Source: Galeruca laticollis (taxonomy: Eukaryota > Arthropoda > Insecta > Coleoptera > Chrysomelidae). Taken from it: a stretch of DNA of 64,000 nt. Of this stretch, positions 1 through 11,259 are shown piece after piece. The DNA is taken from positions 108,714,270 through 108,778,269 of the forward strand of contig OY998180.1 of assembly GCA_963921935.1 (NCBI GenBank), written 5' to 3'. The translations under genes and the position numbers were made by a program. The notes under the pieces were generated by a model that did no database searches, was not told the DNA's origin, and worked only from the letters and a program-made list of their open reading frames with translations. The first letter of the stretch is position 1. Every line of letters starts with the position of its first letter.

Positions 1-135
1 ATGGGAAGGGAACAAATTTTACAAATGTGTATGCAAATATCACCTGAAACGCTCATACGTGTTTGTCAAGAATTTTATAACCTTCTCGGTTACTGCTCAG
101 CTCAAAACGGGGATTTATTCGAACATTTGATTTAA
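1..135 (+). pseudogene. C-terminal end of a mariner/Tc1-like transposase
   Basis: An open frame runs from the window edge to TAA at 133-135. Its last residues (FEHLI, preceded by a helix rich in Leu/Cys/Gln) match the closing helix of insect mariner-like transposases, in which the protein ends in a G-x-H-F/I-E-H-L tail. The transposase end at 44786 in this window has the same kind of tail (HFEHLL), which supports the call. The catalytic part lies outside the window, so activity cannot be judged. The first ATG here is just an internal Met. Confidence 0.5.
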
Positions 136-1640
136 GCTCATAGAAGAATTAAGAAGTTTTATTTTTTAATTTATTACATATCATAACATCACTTTTATTT
201 AAAAATTCTAGGCATTTTCATTAGAATACGATTTTATTTTAATTTTCATTTTTTTTTTGAATTTGTACTGTGTGTGTGTGTTTACACAGAGAATTCGTTG
301 TCATTTGCATACAAACGATAAAGATACCAAAATTTTTTTTACTAACAAATTCAAAACACAGCAGATGTTTCAAGACCAATTTCACGTTGCCAAATCTGAA
401 AAAAAATAAAGGTTCAAACCGCTTTCAAACTGAAAACTAGAACAATTTCCAGCATTACAATAAAATATCCAACGGATAGATGGAATTAATTATATCTTGA
501 TCTGTTACAACCTCTTGAATTATCATAATTATAATCTTCTTATAACTTGTTCTCGTGTTAGAACAATGCATTTTACAATTAATATAAATATACAATGAAA
601 ATTGGTAATGCTGTTAGTAGCTACAAAGAATTTGTAAGAGGCCGGCGTTGTGGGTTTTCCACTTATGAGATCCTGTTAGCGAAAAATGAGAATTGAGATA
701 TTTGGGAACACATATTATTATTATTAATACAAATTTTATTTCGCATGTTATGTTATTTATTCCAATACTAACCGAACTAATATAGTGAATAAGATTATTA
801 CTGCTGAATTATTCCTTTGTAAATTAATCATGAAGGGATACACGAAAGTAATGTTGATTTTTTTTATTGTTCATTGCATTAAGCTATCAGTTTAGTACAA
901 TCTTATTATTTCTCAATTAATAAACTAAACTGTTCACATTACACATCTGTATTTCTAACATTAACTTCTTTCATTGCGATCTTTAACATAATGAGTTGTT
1001 TATACAACATTTTGCTGTGGTAAAGTGACTAGTAATAGCCTGAATGCATTTCTAATTTGTTTATTTAAAACTGTAAGTAAAAGCCAGACATAAGAGCTAC
1101 TGTTAGCTTCTCGAAGGCGGTACCAGCAGACATCCCATTACACAGTTATTTCGTTTCTCACTTTATGATACACTGTTAACGAAGAGGAGTAATACACTGA
1201 ATTTATATGTATTTTGTCTCTTTCTAACACATTGACGGTAAAACGTATGTTCTCTCGTAATGTTCCCAACACTGCATATTGGATTTAATCACATTAGTTC
1301 ATAAGAATAAAAGTAATTATTTACGGACACAAGATATAAATCAGATTTCTCTATAACTCACCAGTATAAAGAAATATGTAAGAAATCCTCTGTAGTAATG
1401 GGAAGTAAACTTTATAATAGGTTCCAAAGATATGTCAATAATAGGTTGAAGAATATCTTGAAAATACTCGTTGAATTTTGTCTGAACTGTAACATATACT
1501 TTGTTTGATCTTAATTTTTAAAGTATCTGTGTGTTTCTAGTTTTTTATGATTTTTTCTGTATATTTTAAGGTAAATGTTATAGTTTTAGCTAGATTTTTC
1601 ATTTTAATTTGGTCATATTTGACCTGTCCTATCTCATTAT
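136..1640. other. AT-rich stretch without a recognised gene
   Basis: No reading frame of useful length and no motif I recognise. The sequence is very AT-rich, with many short T and A runs. It probably holds the untranslated end of the mariner-like relic at 1-135 and unidentified old repeats. Confidence 0.5.
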
Positions 1641-1654
1641 TTGATATTGTGAGA

Positions 1655-1684
1655 TTAGATAGATAGACAGATAGATAGTTTATT
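1655..1684 (-). repeat. LINE-A 3' tail, tetranucleotide GATA/TATC repeat
   Basis: Plus-strand GATAGATAGACAGATAGATA next to a complement of AATAAA. Read with the LINE this is a polyadenylation signal followed by a short microsatellite tail, a usual 3' end for several non-LTR clades. Confidence 0.55.
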
Positions 1685-1846
1685 GTGCATAAGAAATTTT
1701 TTTCACAAGGATTCGGTACAAAATTTCAAGAGAGGAATTAAGACAATTCGAAATAAATTATGACATAGAACTAATTTGTAAATTAATAAAAAAGTTAAGA
1801 TAAAAACCAAAATATAAAATATGTGTGTACTTCCTGATAAAGCCAA

Positions 1847-3935
1847 TCATACACCATGTGCAAATGCTCGCAGCTTTAATATACTGATAATCCTATGAGC
1901 TAATTTAGTAAGTTCAAAGAATCCGTTTCGTGTATTATTAATATTAAGGTATTGTACCAGATCATCAATATTATGAACATTCTGAAAAAAAACTATTTTT
2001 TATTAGAGGGCTGTAAATGGGACAGTGCAATTCTCAGTGCTGTTAATAATATAAAAACTTCCTTTAAAAGACAATTTTAAAAATGCTTTACTACAGGTTC
2101 TAAGTTGCGCTATTATTCTGGTTATATACATGTGTGCGGATGTTTGCAAATAACTGCTATTTTCACCAACTAGTAAGTGTGAGTATAGTAAAGAGTAACT
2201 AGAAGCAACCTTTCTGTTTATGTCACTATCAAGCAGTCCTTCTCGAAATTTGTCTAGAATAAGTCTATCTAAACTGCGTACATTTGTACTTAAATAATCT
2301 TCCCATAGACACTCACATTACGCATAAACAAACCATTCTTTAAGTTGTGTCACCCAATTATACTTTGAATTATTATCAGATGCTAGCTGAGCAAGTCGAT
2401 TGAAACAAATTTTTGAAAGTCTTGAAGAGTTCATTCCTTTGAGTTTGTTCAACCAAAGTAAGGCATGTTTGGAAACAACCGTTGACAAATGATCAGAACA
2501 TGTTTCCAAGCATACAATGTAATCTGGGGTATTCTTTGACAGACTTAGGAGTTTTTTTGAAAAAGTTTACCCGTACTCGCTCTATAATATCAGTGTAACG
2601 CAGACCCCATACACCAATTCCAAGAGAAAGAGAAGATAAAATAATTGAATTATATAGATTGATCCGCGATTCCCAAAAATTCATTTTTGACCGACACATT
2701 ATATCCATTACTGCTCTAATGGCCCGATTAGCTTTGATTTTAGAATTCTTAGCCATGGTGCAAAACAAGGCTGTGGAGGAGAAATCAACACCCAACTAAG
2801 TAAACTGCTTTACTGTTTCCAAACAATATCAACGATAATGAAATTTTTTATTGTAATTATGTACATGGCCACTTTTTGCGAATATCATTACTTTTGTTTT
2901 ATCGGTATTGACTACAAGTTTGTTATCAGAGCAATAAGACTCAAGTACCTTTAGTTTTCGCTCTATATCAATTGGAGAGTCGCCAAGGATAACTATATCA
3001 TCTGCGTATTGAAACATTAATACGTCGTTGTTGCCGTCAATAGTAAGTCCATTCAGATTTTTTGAGCGAAAATAATCTTCAATGTCAGATATGAAAATAG
3101 AAAAAATTAGGGGACTAAGTGATTGATTCTCCCTGCAAGACACCTTCCGAGATGTTGTATTTTTTACTGTATAAGTTTTGTTGCTTGATTGAGAATGTTG
3201 CTTTATCATATATCTGTTGTAGTATCCGAATGTGTTTAGAACTAATGCCAATTTTATGAAGTTTCAACCAATGAAGTTTATGATCTATACTGTCAAATAC
3301 TCTTTTGATGTCTACAAAGACAGCAAACACTTTTCTGCGCTGAAGTCTAAGAGCGATTTGCAAGATCGAGGTTAAAATGAAAATATGATCTAAACAGCCT
3401 CTGTCTTTTCGGAAGCCATATTGTGTTTCTGGAAGGATGGAATTATCTTCACACCATCTGGACAGACGATTTAGTAAAATGAGTGTGAATACTTTAACTC
3501 AGCAATTGATTAACGATATACCGCGATAGTTGTTTCGATCATCTAAGGGTTCTTTCTTGTGCAGCATTGTTAGAAATGTGTCACACCAGCCAAGTGGTAT
3601 TTTTCTGATTCTAATATTTCATTATATAAGTGACGCATGTACAAGCGCCAATTTTGTGGTAAGTGTTTCAGAAACTCATAGGTTATGCCATCCCTACCAG
3701 GAGCTTCACCATCTTTACACACCAACAGGGATTGATCAAGTTCTGAGAGTGTTATAGGTGAATCCAGAAACTCATTTCCAACGCCAAAAAAACTGATATC
3801 AAATTTAACCTCAATTGTAGTTAAGTGGTCGTAAAATGACTCCCATTCCGCAATTGATAACGGACAGAATTCATTTCTGCGCCTAAATGTTTTCCAAAAC
3901 TCTGACTGATTTCTAGTATTGGAAAGAGCAACCAT
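1847..3935 (-). pseudogene. LINE-A reverse transcriptase and C-terminal region
   Basis: Broken over several frames. 3935-3570 carries the APGRDGITYEFLK motif before the fingers. 3363-3115 carries VDIKRVFDSIDH, with the first catalytic Asp. 3251-2829 carries SPLIFSIFISDIEDYF and FQYADDIVIL, the YADD active site. 2795-2493 and 2509-2318 carry the thumb and downstream region, and the frame continues past 2318 to the stop at 1847. The RT would copy LINE RNA at the nicked target in the nucleus. At least four frame breaks make it non-functional. Confidence 0.75.
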
Positions 3936-4506
3936 AACATTATTTTCACATACTTGTTTCTTTTTTAAAATTAGCTGCTTATATTCTTTTTTATGGTAAT
4001 GTAATTCGTTTTATATGGTTCTGAAAACCCATACTTTTTGCACTCTTTAAATTTAATTTTTACTTGAGTCTTTAGCTCTTTACATTCAACATCAAACCAA
4101 GAGTTACGAGGATGTTTTTTTGTATTACTAATTTTTTTCGTTGAAAACAGACCTAAACTTTTTGCTGCGTCCCAAATACTTGAACAGAGATTATTATATA
4201 AAATATCTACATCTCCACACATACCTACAATCGGCAAGTGATGAATTGACATAATGAAATCCATGGTTTTAGTATTGTCCCATTTCAGGCTAGTGAATGA
4301 GGATGAAAATGCAATGTTAGGCTAATTCCTCATTAAAGGGCCGAAAGTCAAAAGTACTGGGAAGTGGTCTGACAAATATTGATCATCTAGTACACTAAAT
4401 TCTAGTTTATTATTACAACAGAAACGTAGATCAATAACACTTTGCCCCAAGGCATTACAAAAAGTAAAATTTGCAGGTCTGTCAGTTTAACATGACCATT
4501 TACTAA

Positions 4507-5094
4507 TTAAAAGTTTCTAAAAGACATAAATTCAAGAAGATAGCGACCTTGAGCATTACTCATCTTCTCGTGACTTAACATGTCAGGAAAAAACTGAGTA
4601 TTTGTTACAGTCTCTTCAGGGGTCTCACTAAGTTCTGCTATTCGACCATTAAAGTCTCCAATTATGAAAGTTATACAGCCGGAATATTTTTCCAGTATCA
4701 CATCAAGTGAAACTCCAAAAGTTTCTAATAATTCACTGTAGCTACTTCTTGGTGGAATGTACACAAGGCAAACAATGAACTGAAGAGAAGACATTGTAAA
4801 CTGATACCAAGGAAAAGTCTCCAGGAGTCTTGGGCTGTAACTGTTTTTGTAGAATATGGCTAGGCCTCCCTTTGCCCGTCCTACCGACTTCTCCCTAATT
4901 GCTTTGGAGTAAACAACACTGTAATAATTACGTATAAGATTTGGTACTTCAATATCAGTAGCCTGCGACGTTTCACATAAACATATGAAATCATATTGCA
5001 CATGCGAGTCTTCAACGAGAAAATTGTTGAGATTTTTAATTCCCTGCACATTCCAGAGTACTACTCTAACACTGCGTTGGTTGCCCAAGAGCAC
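4507..5094 (-). pseudogene. LINE-A endonuclease domain (AP-endonuclease fold)
   Basis: The 195 residues begin VRVVLWNVQGIKN, the N-x-x-G first motif of the LINE APE-type endonuclease that nicks target DNA. Further motifs are the CLCETS catalytic Glu region, the GGLAIFY strand, the VYIPP strand and IIGDFNGR, which holds the catalytic Asp and Asn. The C-terminal S-D-H motif is missing because the frame breaks near 4507. The linker to the RT continues in another frame at 4264-3971. Confidence 0.7.
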
Positions 5095-5369
5095 ATCCCG
5101 AGTTGAAGTGCTTGTTGCTTTTTCTCATCATCTCATCATTTGAATTTATTTTTTCCTTTCTACCATTTGTATTTAGTGTTTTGGCTTCATTTAGTTTAAT
5201 TTTGTTTTCGTTCTTAGTGTGTGATTCCTTTTCAAATTATTTTCTTTTATAAAAGTTTCAGGTATTGTGAGATTAATAGATTCTATTCTCTACGTTCTCG
5301 GTGTTACATACCAATGTTCAAAGTTTGAGTAATAAAGTAGTTGAAATAAATGTATTACTATATGTAGAA

Positions 5370-5680
5370 AAAGTTTGATATTATTTGTATATCCGAGCAC
5401 TGGCTATCACATACAGAGATATCAGCAATTAACATTAATGGTTTTTCACTGTTTTCGTCTTACTGTCGCTTTAAGGGTGAGCATGGAAGTGTTGCGATAT
5501 TTGGTAACACCAGCATCAATATGAAAACTGTTCTCATTTTAGTCTGATTGAACATGCAGAATTTTGCGCTGTTGAGTTCCTAAACGAGAATAATGTTTTA
5601 ATTTGCGTCTATAGATCTTCGTCAACCGATATTATGGTTAATTTGGATATTAGTGGTAATTGTGAGCATGAGAAAGATCT
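5370..5680 (+). pseudogene. Fragment of a second LINE endonuclease (LINE-B)
   Basis: The plus-strand frame reads DIICISEHWLSHTEI, the catalytic Glu region of a LINE endonuclease, then HGSVAIF, and after a frame change LICVYRSSS, the strand before the GDFN motif. It lies opposite in strand to LINE-A and is truncated on both sides. It is a short relic with at least one frameshift. Confidence 0.5.
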
Positions 5681-5689
5681 ATTCAATGT

Positions 5690-6230
5690 TTTTATAATCT
5701 TTGAACTGTCTCACTGTATATTTGAACCTATCTATCTATCAATAATATATTGTAAAACTTTTATTCAAATATTTTACCCGATGATCAATATACTTCTCCC
5801 TACCTTATCATCCAAATTCTCCATATTAATTCACCTTTTTCATATTAATAACGAGTCGCTCGTGGCAATCAAACATTCAATGCCGAGCAAGCGAGAAAAG
5901 ATTGAGGTGCAGTCTAGTGCAATGTTGCCAAAGAAGTTGAATAGTTTTTTGGGATAACCGTTTTTGAGGTTATCTGGTCACAGAAGTTGTCTCTGAATTG
6001 CAGTATACCTATATTGAGTCTGTTTTTGTAGCATCAAGATTTTTGTTATAGTTTTTATTTACTGTTTTTGTAGAATTTTAATTTAAAGATGCCAATTTTT
6101 GAGCTTTCGAAATTTGGAGCACGATATTGGGGCTCAAGGACAACTTCCGACAAATGTATCCTGAAGCAAAAATTAAATTTAAATGGAAAAAATGTATTCT
6201 AATTACAAATCAAACATCGGAAATTTCACA
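5690..6230. other. No recognised feature
   Basis: An open 107-codon frame at 5634-5957 has no family resemblance and overlaps the end of the LINE-B relic. I see no other signal. Confidence 0.4.
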
Positions 6231-6231
6231 A

Positions 6232-6285
6232 CAAATGTGAACTCACATTTAGGAAAATGTGAACTCACATTTAGGAATATGTGAA
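6232..6285. repeat. 22-bp tandem repeat, about 2.5 copies
   Basis: The unit AAATGTGAACTCACATTTAGG recurs with a 22-bp step. Each unit contains a small palindrome (ATGTGA...TCACAT). Confidence 0.6.
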
Positions 6286-6299
6286 GATCTAGTCTGAAT

Positions 6300-6450
6300 T
6301 TCTTGGGGAACACGAAGGGCCTGAACCAGGCGGGGTATATCATGCTTTTTTAACGTAAAATGGGACAAAAAGTCTTCCTCTGTCCAGCTATCCAGGTTAA
6401 ATTGTTCAATAATTTAGGGCTCATCTTCTTCTGGTTGCTCCCAATAAAAA
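6300..6450 (-). pseudogene. N-terminal scrap of a PIF/Harbinger-like transposase
   Basis: The minus-strand frame contains a stretch with DSWTEEDFLSHFTLKKHDI followed by PRLVQALRVPQEI. This resembles the helix-rich N-terminus of animal Harbinger transposases (F-R-x-x-x-x-D-I-x-x-L-x-x-A-L-x-x-P). It is cut off at the microsatellite tail of LINE-C, so LINE-C may have inserted into it. Only about 45 residues remain. Confidence 0.35.
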
Positions 6451-6462
6451 AGATATATACAT

Positions 6463-6463
6463 A

Positions 6464-6513
<50 letters not shown>
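6463..6513. repeat. (TA)n microsatellite, 3' tail of LINE-C
   Basis: About 50 bp of nearly pure TA directly at the 3' end of LINE-C (minus strand). RTE-like elements often end in a short simple repeat. Confidence 0.6.
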
Positions 6514-6516
<3 letters not shown>

Positions 6517-6616
6517 GCCAGCACTCCTGTGTCGGAAATAGGCCGCTCTTTTTGAGTTCTTTTGATCCCTTTTGTACGGTGGATCAATCCGTGTGATATC
6601 TACTGCTTGCTACAGC

Positions 6617-8507
6617 ATGCGGTGTGAGTTCGCCATCTTTGTAATTTTTTTCGACTCCTTTCTATCCTCTATTTTTCTTCCCCAGTCACTGACTCCCATT
6701 TTCTTTAGGTCATCAATCACCTGATCTTCCCATCTAAGTTTGGGACGTCCTCTGGGCCTGGGGTTGGCAGGCTTCCAATCAGTGATTTTCCTTCTTCGAA
6801 GACGCCCGACGCTGCGCTTTTATATGTGTGACTATATCTTTACCATTCATGTACTGACTTATTTCGTAGTTATATAGCCTTCTGTACCCTTCATTCGGGA
6901 TATATTTTATTCCTATTATCCTCCGCATGATTTTCCTCTCTAGCACTCTGAGATTTTCTTCATCTTTATCAGTTAGACTCATATTTTCACCGGCATACGT
7001 TATTACTGGTCGTATTGTGGCCTTATAAATTTTAATTTTGTTTTTTTTACTGATGCATTTGTCCCTTAGCAGTTTCTGATACTTCCAATACACTTTGTTC
7101 CCTGCTATTATTCTTGCGTTTATCTCTGCACTTCTGTTGTTCTTCTCATCAATTACTATTCCCAGATATCTGAATTGACTTGCTCTTTGAAAAGTGTGAT
7201 CTCCCATATTTATAGTGGCTGTGTTGTCTGTCTTCCTCGAAATTTGCATATATTTTGTCTTCTCTTGGTTAACTACCAGCCCTCTCTTTGCTGCCTCTTT
7301 TATTAAGTTCTTGAATGTATTTTCTAGGGTTTCTTTGTCTCTAGTGATTAAAGCTAAATCATCGGCATATCCTATTATTTGTGTGGAGCTGTGACTAATC
7401 ATTCCTTTTATGTCTATTGCTTTAATCACTCCATCTAGGGTTATGTTAAAAAGAGTTGTAGATAAACTATCTCCTTGCCTTACACCTACATCAATGTTTA
7501 TGTCTCCTGTATTCCTGTCTCTGGTTATCACCTTTGCAGTAGAATCCTTCATTGTCATTTTCACCAGTCTTATAAGTTTTTCAGCAATTCCTATGTTCCT
7601 CATATCAGATATTAGCCATTCTCTGTTGACAGAGTCAAACGCTTGCTGAATGTCATGCTCATAACACTTTTCGATAGTTTATGTTAGTAGGTGTATGACA
7701 TCTATCGTAGATCTTCCTTTTCTAAATCCCTGTTGATATTGACCTAATATGGGTTCAGCCTGTTTATTTAGTTATATTTTTATTAGATTGATTAATATCT
7801 TGTATGTAGTGTTAAGCAGCATTATTCTCCTGTAATTCTTGCATTTGGTTGGGTCTCCTTTTTTGAAGATTGGAACTATATGTCCAATACTCAACTCGTT
7901 TGGCATACGTTCTTCTGCCCATATATTCATTATCAGGTCATATATTTGTTGAAGTAAGGCTTCTCCTCCATGTGGGATTAGTTCGTTATTTATATCATCT
8001 GGACCTGCCGCCTTGTTTGGTTTGAGTTGTTTCACAACATCTATAAATTCCTCGAAAGAGTGTTTTTAAATGAAACTCACGGTCTCTAGTTAATTCCACA
8101 ATATAATTAAAGCTATTGAAAATTCTAAAAAATTGACAATTGTTTCGATAAATCAATTGTCAATTTTTTAGAATTTTCAATAACTTTTATTATATTGTGG
8201 AATTAACTAGAGACCGTGAGTTTCATTTAAAAACACTAATATGAGCATATTCCACGAAGTAAGGGTCGAGACAGTTAATTTCCTCGAAAGAGGGTCTGTA
8301 CTGCTGTTCACCGATTTCTCCCTCCATTACTGCTTCCTTATAATTTTCGTCCATAATATGATTGTTTTGGTATAGATTTTGAAAGTATGTTTCCCATTCT
8401 TTTTCATTTATTTTTACTGTCCCAACTGCGTTTCTGCTACTGTATTGCTTTCTCACATATTCGAAGAGTTTTCTATTATCCCTATTGTTCTCTTCTATTT
8501 TTTCCAT
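6617..8507 (-). pseudogene. LINE-C reverse transcriptase, interrupted
   Basis: The linker frame (8507-8293) carries YFQNLY and is cut by the palindromic insertion at 8061-8279. After it, 8035-7772 reads NKAAGPDDINNELI and IGHIVPIFKKGD. 7603-6779 carries VRQGDSLSTTLFN, then IIGYADDLALI (YADD active site) and the RYLGIVID thumb motif. A frameshift near 6780 leads into a C-terminal G-R-P-K-L-R-W-E-D-Q segment ending at about 6617, typical of RTE-like proteins. The insertion plus at least two frame breaks make it dead. Confidence 0.75.
8061..8279. mobile_element. 219-bp palindromic element, deletion derivative of the Penelope element at 25.4 kb
   Basis: Two arms of about 82 bp are reverse complements around a 13-nt centre (TTTCGATAAATC), followed by a one-sided tail of about 40 nt ending in GGTCGAGACAGT. 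The arms and tail match the outer ends of the Penelope-like element at 25441-27338, and the whole internal part is missing. It is flanked by a 13-bp direct repeat TTCCTCGAAAGAG (8048-8060 and 8280-8292), a clean target duplication, inside LINE-C. It encodes nothing. Confidence 0.85.
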
Positions 8508-8772
8508 TAGTTCTACAACCCAATTTGATTTTTTTCTTCTCTAGATTTTTTCCGCTTTTTGCCTTACCTTTCTGTATTCGTCCATCTCTTCATATTTTCC
8601 TGTTTCCAACCATTTGTTCCTTGCTTGTTTTTTCTCTACGCTTGCCAGCTTACATTCTTCGTCGAACCATTCTCTGGATGCTTTGATTTGTTGTAATCCA
8701 ATTCCTTTCTCTGCAGAGTCTATAATGCTATTTTTAATGATCTTCCATTCACTGTCTATATCTCCTTTTTTA

Positions 8773-9663
8773 TTATGAATTCTCAGTTTGTTTGTTAGGG
8801 GTTTCCGCATAATTATTTTCACCCTTCTCTCTTTCCAGATTTTTTAAGTTACACTTTCTTTTGTTGCGTTTGAAAGGTTTATATCTTGATATTTTCATGT
8901 TCATCTTCGCTATTAGTAAAATGTGGTCTGTATCTGCATTTGCTTCTCGATATGACCTTGTGTCTTTAACCATTTTCATCCATTTCATTGATATCAAAAC
9001 AAGGTCGATTTGGTTGCCGCTTCTTTTTCCTGGGAATATCCAAGTTGTCTTGTGCTCCCTTTTATGCTTAAATTTTGTACTTATTATAAAAGTATTTGTC
9101 TCCGCAGCTAGGTTGCACAGTCTTTTGCCGTTATCGTTTGTGATCACGTGTATTGTTTCTTTTCCAGCTATTTCTCGATTATGTTCTTCTTTTCCTATCT
9201 GGGCATTAAAGTCTCCTATTATTATCAAAATGTCATTTCTAGAGATATCTTCACAGGCATCACTTATCTTCTCATAAAACTTTATTTTCTCTTCTTCGCT
9301 TGCTTCTTCCGTTGGGGCGTAGGCATTAATTATACTTATATTTGCTTGTTTATTCTCAAGTTTTAAATATGAAATCCTACTGTGGATTGGTTTAAACTCA
9401 ACTACTTTGTTTCGTATTTTTTTACTGACCATTATTGCTGTTCCATTCCTTCCTTGTTTTTCCTCCCCTGAGTAATACATCGTAAAGTTTTTGTTTTCTA
9501 TTTTCCCTTGTTTTTTCCATCTGATTTCTTGTAACGCCAGAATGTCTAAATCATCATTCTTCATTTCTTGCGCTATGCTGTGCATTTTCCCAACTTTGAG
9601 CATTGTTTTGATATTCCATGCTCCAATTTTCAATGAATTTACTTTTTGTTTCACCCACTTCAC
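8773..9663 (-). CDS. LINE-C endonuclease domain
   Basis: A 296-codon frame with the full APE-type endonuclease: KIGAWNIKTM near residue 10, ILALQEIRW near 40 (catalytic Glu), GTAIMVSKKI near 75, INAYAPTE near 112, IIIGDFNAQIG near 148, and the late TDHILLIAKM motif near 245 (catalytic Asp-His). This is the organisation of RTE-type proteins, often annotated in insects as craniofacial development protein 2-like. The frame shifts near 8800 into the linker frame 8822-8541, so the polyprotein is not intact. Confidence 0.8.
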   Translation of the reverse strand: MKWVKQKVNSLKIGAWNIKTMLKVGKMHSIAQEMKNDDLDILALQEIRWKKQGKIENKNFTMYYSGEEKQGRNGTAIMVSKKIRNKVVEFKPIHSRISYLKLENKQANISIINAYAPTEEASEEEKIKFYEKISDACEDISRNDILIIIGDFNAQIGKEEHNREIAGKETIHVITNDNGKRLCNLAAETNTFIISTKFKHKREHKTTWIFPGKRSGNQIDLVLISMKWMKMVKDTRSYREANADTDHILLIAKMNMKISRYKPFKRNKRKCNLKNLEREKGENNYAETPNKQTENS

Positions 9664-9906
9664 CCTCTTTGATATTTTCCTAACGTTGTCTTTGGTTTTT
9701 GTTATAGTATTAGTTACTTTTTTTCCTTGTTATTTCCCGTGGTCATTTTTACAATGTTTCGATCCTCTTGAGCTACTTTTGCTGCTAGTTTTTTCCTTTT
9801 TTATGTCCGTAACATTTTTGTAGTTCTTTCTTTATCAATATCCTCTTCTTCTTTGGTTATTGATCTACTGCTGAATGTTCTTCCTTTGGGTTTGGAACCT
9901 GATAGT

Positions 9907-10195
9907 CTAACTGTATCCTTCCCTTGCATGTTTTAATTCATTTAATGAGTAAGCCATTCCGTTTATCCACAGTCTATTATAATTTAGATTCGCTTCATGT
10001 CCTTCATTCCTTGCTTGTTTCATGTATGATCTAAGGTATTTCCGTTGTATTAGTACTTCTCTAGTAAAGTCTTCGTTTATGTATATTGGTGTATTTTTGA
10101 ATTTGTTTGTTTGTTTTAATATTTCTACTTTCTTCTTGTATTCCTTCAGTCCCAGCAAAATCGGTCTTGGTTAGAAGAATAACGGCCTGGCTTAT
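9907..10195 (-). pseudogene. LINE-C ORF1-like C-terminal fragment
   Basis: The frame begins in another phase near 10195 with a stretch containing AVILLTKTDF, then continues as LGLKEYKKKVEIL, IYINEDFTREVLIQRKYLRS, and RLWINGMAYSLNEL. The E-D-x-T/S-R-E-V-x-x-x-R-K-x-L-R pattern is the C-terminal domain of L1-type ORF1 RNA-binding proteins, which package LINE RNA. The N-terminal coiled coil is absent. A loose candidate for such a piece is the small frame at 12735-12929. Confidence 0.5.
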
Positions 10196-11185
10196 TTCTC
10201 GTTTGTGGAATGATTCCCAGATAATTTTCCGGCCATCAGAGAAAGTGTTTTGTGTAGTGGGTGCATCTCTCTAGAAGGAGAATAAATTAAATTATCATGT
10301 GGTGGGAAAAAAATTGGTTCTTCTATTAATAATTCATGAAAACACGGAAATCATGACTGGTATGGCCAATTTGGAACAACCAGAATGCCTGTTGCTTTAT
10401 CCGTTCTAATTTTTTCAATAACTTTATGGATTAAGGCAAAAGGTGGAAATGCGTAAAACCTTAAGTTTTTCCAGCTAGTTGTAAAATCATCAACTAATAA
10501 GGAATCGGGGTCTGGTCTCCAAGAAATGTAATTATCACATTCCTTATTTAGTTGGGATGCAAACAAATCTATATATCGTTTACCAAAAAGATGTATGATT
10601 TGCGTAAATTATTGTTGATGTAATTCATATTCTGTCTCTGGTGATGTAACTCGTGATAGGAACTCTGCTTCTACATTTTCCTTTGTATTTGTGTAAGACT
10701 CGTAAATAAAAAATGTTTTTAGTCTAGCAATAGTTCCATAACATCTTTGCCATCTTATTAAGCTGCTTAAATTTAATGCTCCCCATTCGATTAATGGTTG
10801 CAATAGCTGTTATATTATCGATTCGAAGCAGAATATTAAGGTTAAATGTATTTTTTGAGAATTATTTTAGACTGTAGTAGGCGGCTTTTAGTTCTAAATA
10901 GTTGATATGTCTCTTAGAGACATCATTGCTCCAAAAACCCCTTGCTGTTTGACCATTGCAATAGGCACCCCAACCTGTCATGGATGCGTCTGAGAATATT
11001 TCCGAGTAGAATTGCTTTGGTGAGATGCTTTTACCTTCCTTAGAAATATTTTTCAACCACCAGTTGAATTCTTGTTCTAAATTCTCTGGAATTATCATTT
11101 TTTTGTTATAGTTCATGCTATTTTTTCGTAAATTATTTATTTTATCTATTTCGAAAGGTTTTATGTGGAACCAACTATAATCCAT
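10196..11185 (-). pseudogene. DIRS-like retrotransposon, RNase H region
   Basis: Three pieces on the minus strand. 11185-10862 carries a D-A-S-M-T-G-W-G-A RNase H strand and ISYLEL-like HINYLELKAAY. 10803-10609 continues with the D-N-I-T-A-I-A-T-I-N-R motif just before it. 10566-10351 reads DLFASQLNKECDNYISWRPD and then YAFPPFALI and LVVPNWPYQ, the conserved post-RNase H region of DIRS/Ngaro-like elements. The frame goes on to about 10196 (SPSREMHPL). Stops separate the parts. The RT proper and the tyrosine recombinase are not visible. Confidence 0.7.
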
Positions 11186-11227
11186 GGCTGGCGAATCTTT
11201 TAGGTTTTTATCTAATTTTAGTGGCTA

Positions 11228-11256
11228 CTTGAAAATGGCGTTATGCCGAAACGTGC
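11228..11256 (+). other. Hammerhead-like motif (degenerate), Penelope-type
   Basis: CTTGAAAATGGCGTTATGCC is followed by GAAACGTG. A GGC/GCC stem is followed by GAAAC, as in the hammerhead core, but the CUGANGA box is mutated to CTTGAAA. It resembles the ends of Penelope-like elements and is probably a relic. Confidence 0.3.
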
Positions 11257-11259
11257 GTA

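Larger units (their letters stand above)
1655..5290 (-). mobile_element. LINE-A, decayed non-LTR retrotransposon
   Basis: Read on the minus strand it has the order of a non-LTR element: endonuclease (5094-4507), linker with a W-F-D-x-E-C motif (4264-3971), reverse transcriptase (from 3935), C-terminal region to a stop at 1847, then an AATAAA (complement at about 1679-1684) and a tetranucleotide tail. Many frameshifts and stops show it is dead. The frame upstream of 5094 (to about 5290) still reads like a linker or ORF1 end. I could not settle the clade. Confidence 0.75.
6463..10195 (-). mobile_element. LINE-C, RTE-like non-LTR retrotransposon
   Basis: Minus-strand order: ORF1-like end (10195-9907), endonuclease (9663-8773), linker (8822-8293), palindromic insertion (8279-8061), reverse transcriptase (8047 to about 6617), TA-repeat tail. 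The 5' end stops abruptly near 10195 against a DIRS-like element, so the copy is 5'-truncated or was inserted there. Only a few lesions break the frames, so it is younger than LINE-A. Confidence 0.75.

Noticed and set aside
405..425. GGTTCAAACC, similar to a tRNA B box
   Set aside because: No A box, acceptor stem or cloverleaf can be formed around it.
8861..9823. Several long plus-strand frames opposite LINE-C
   Set aside because: They are antisense shadows of the endonuclease frame, with hydrophobic low-information translations.
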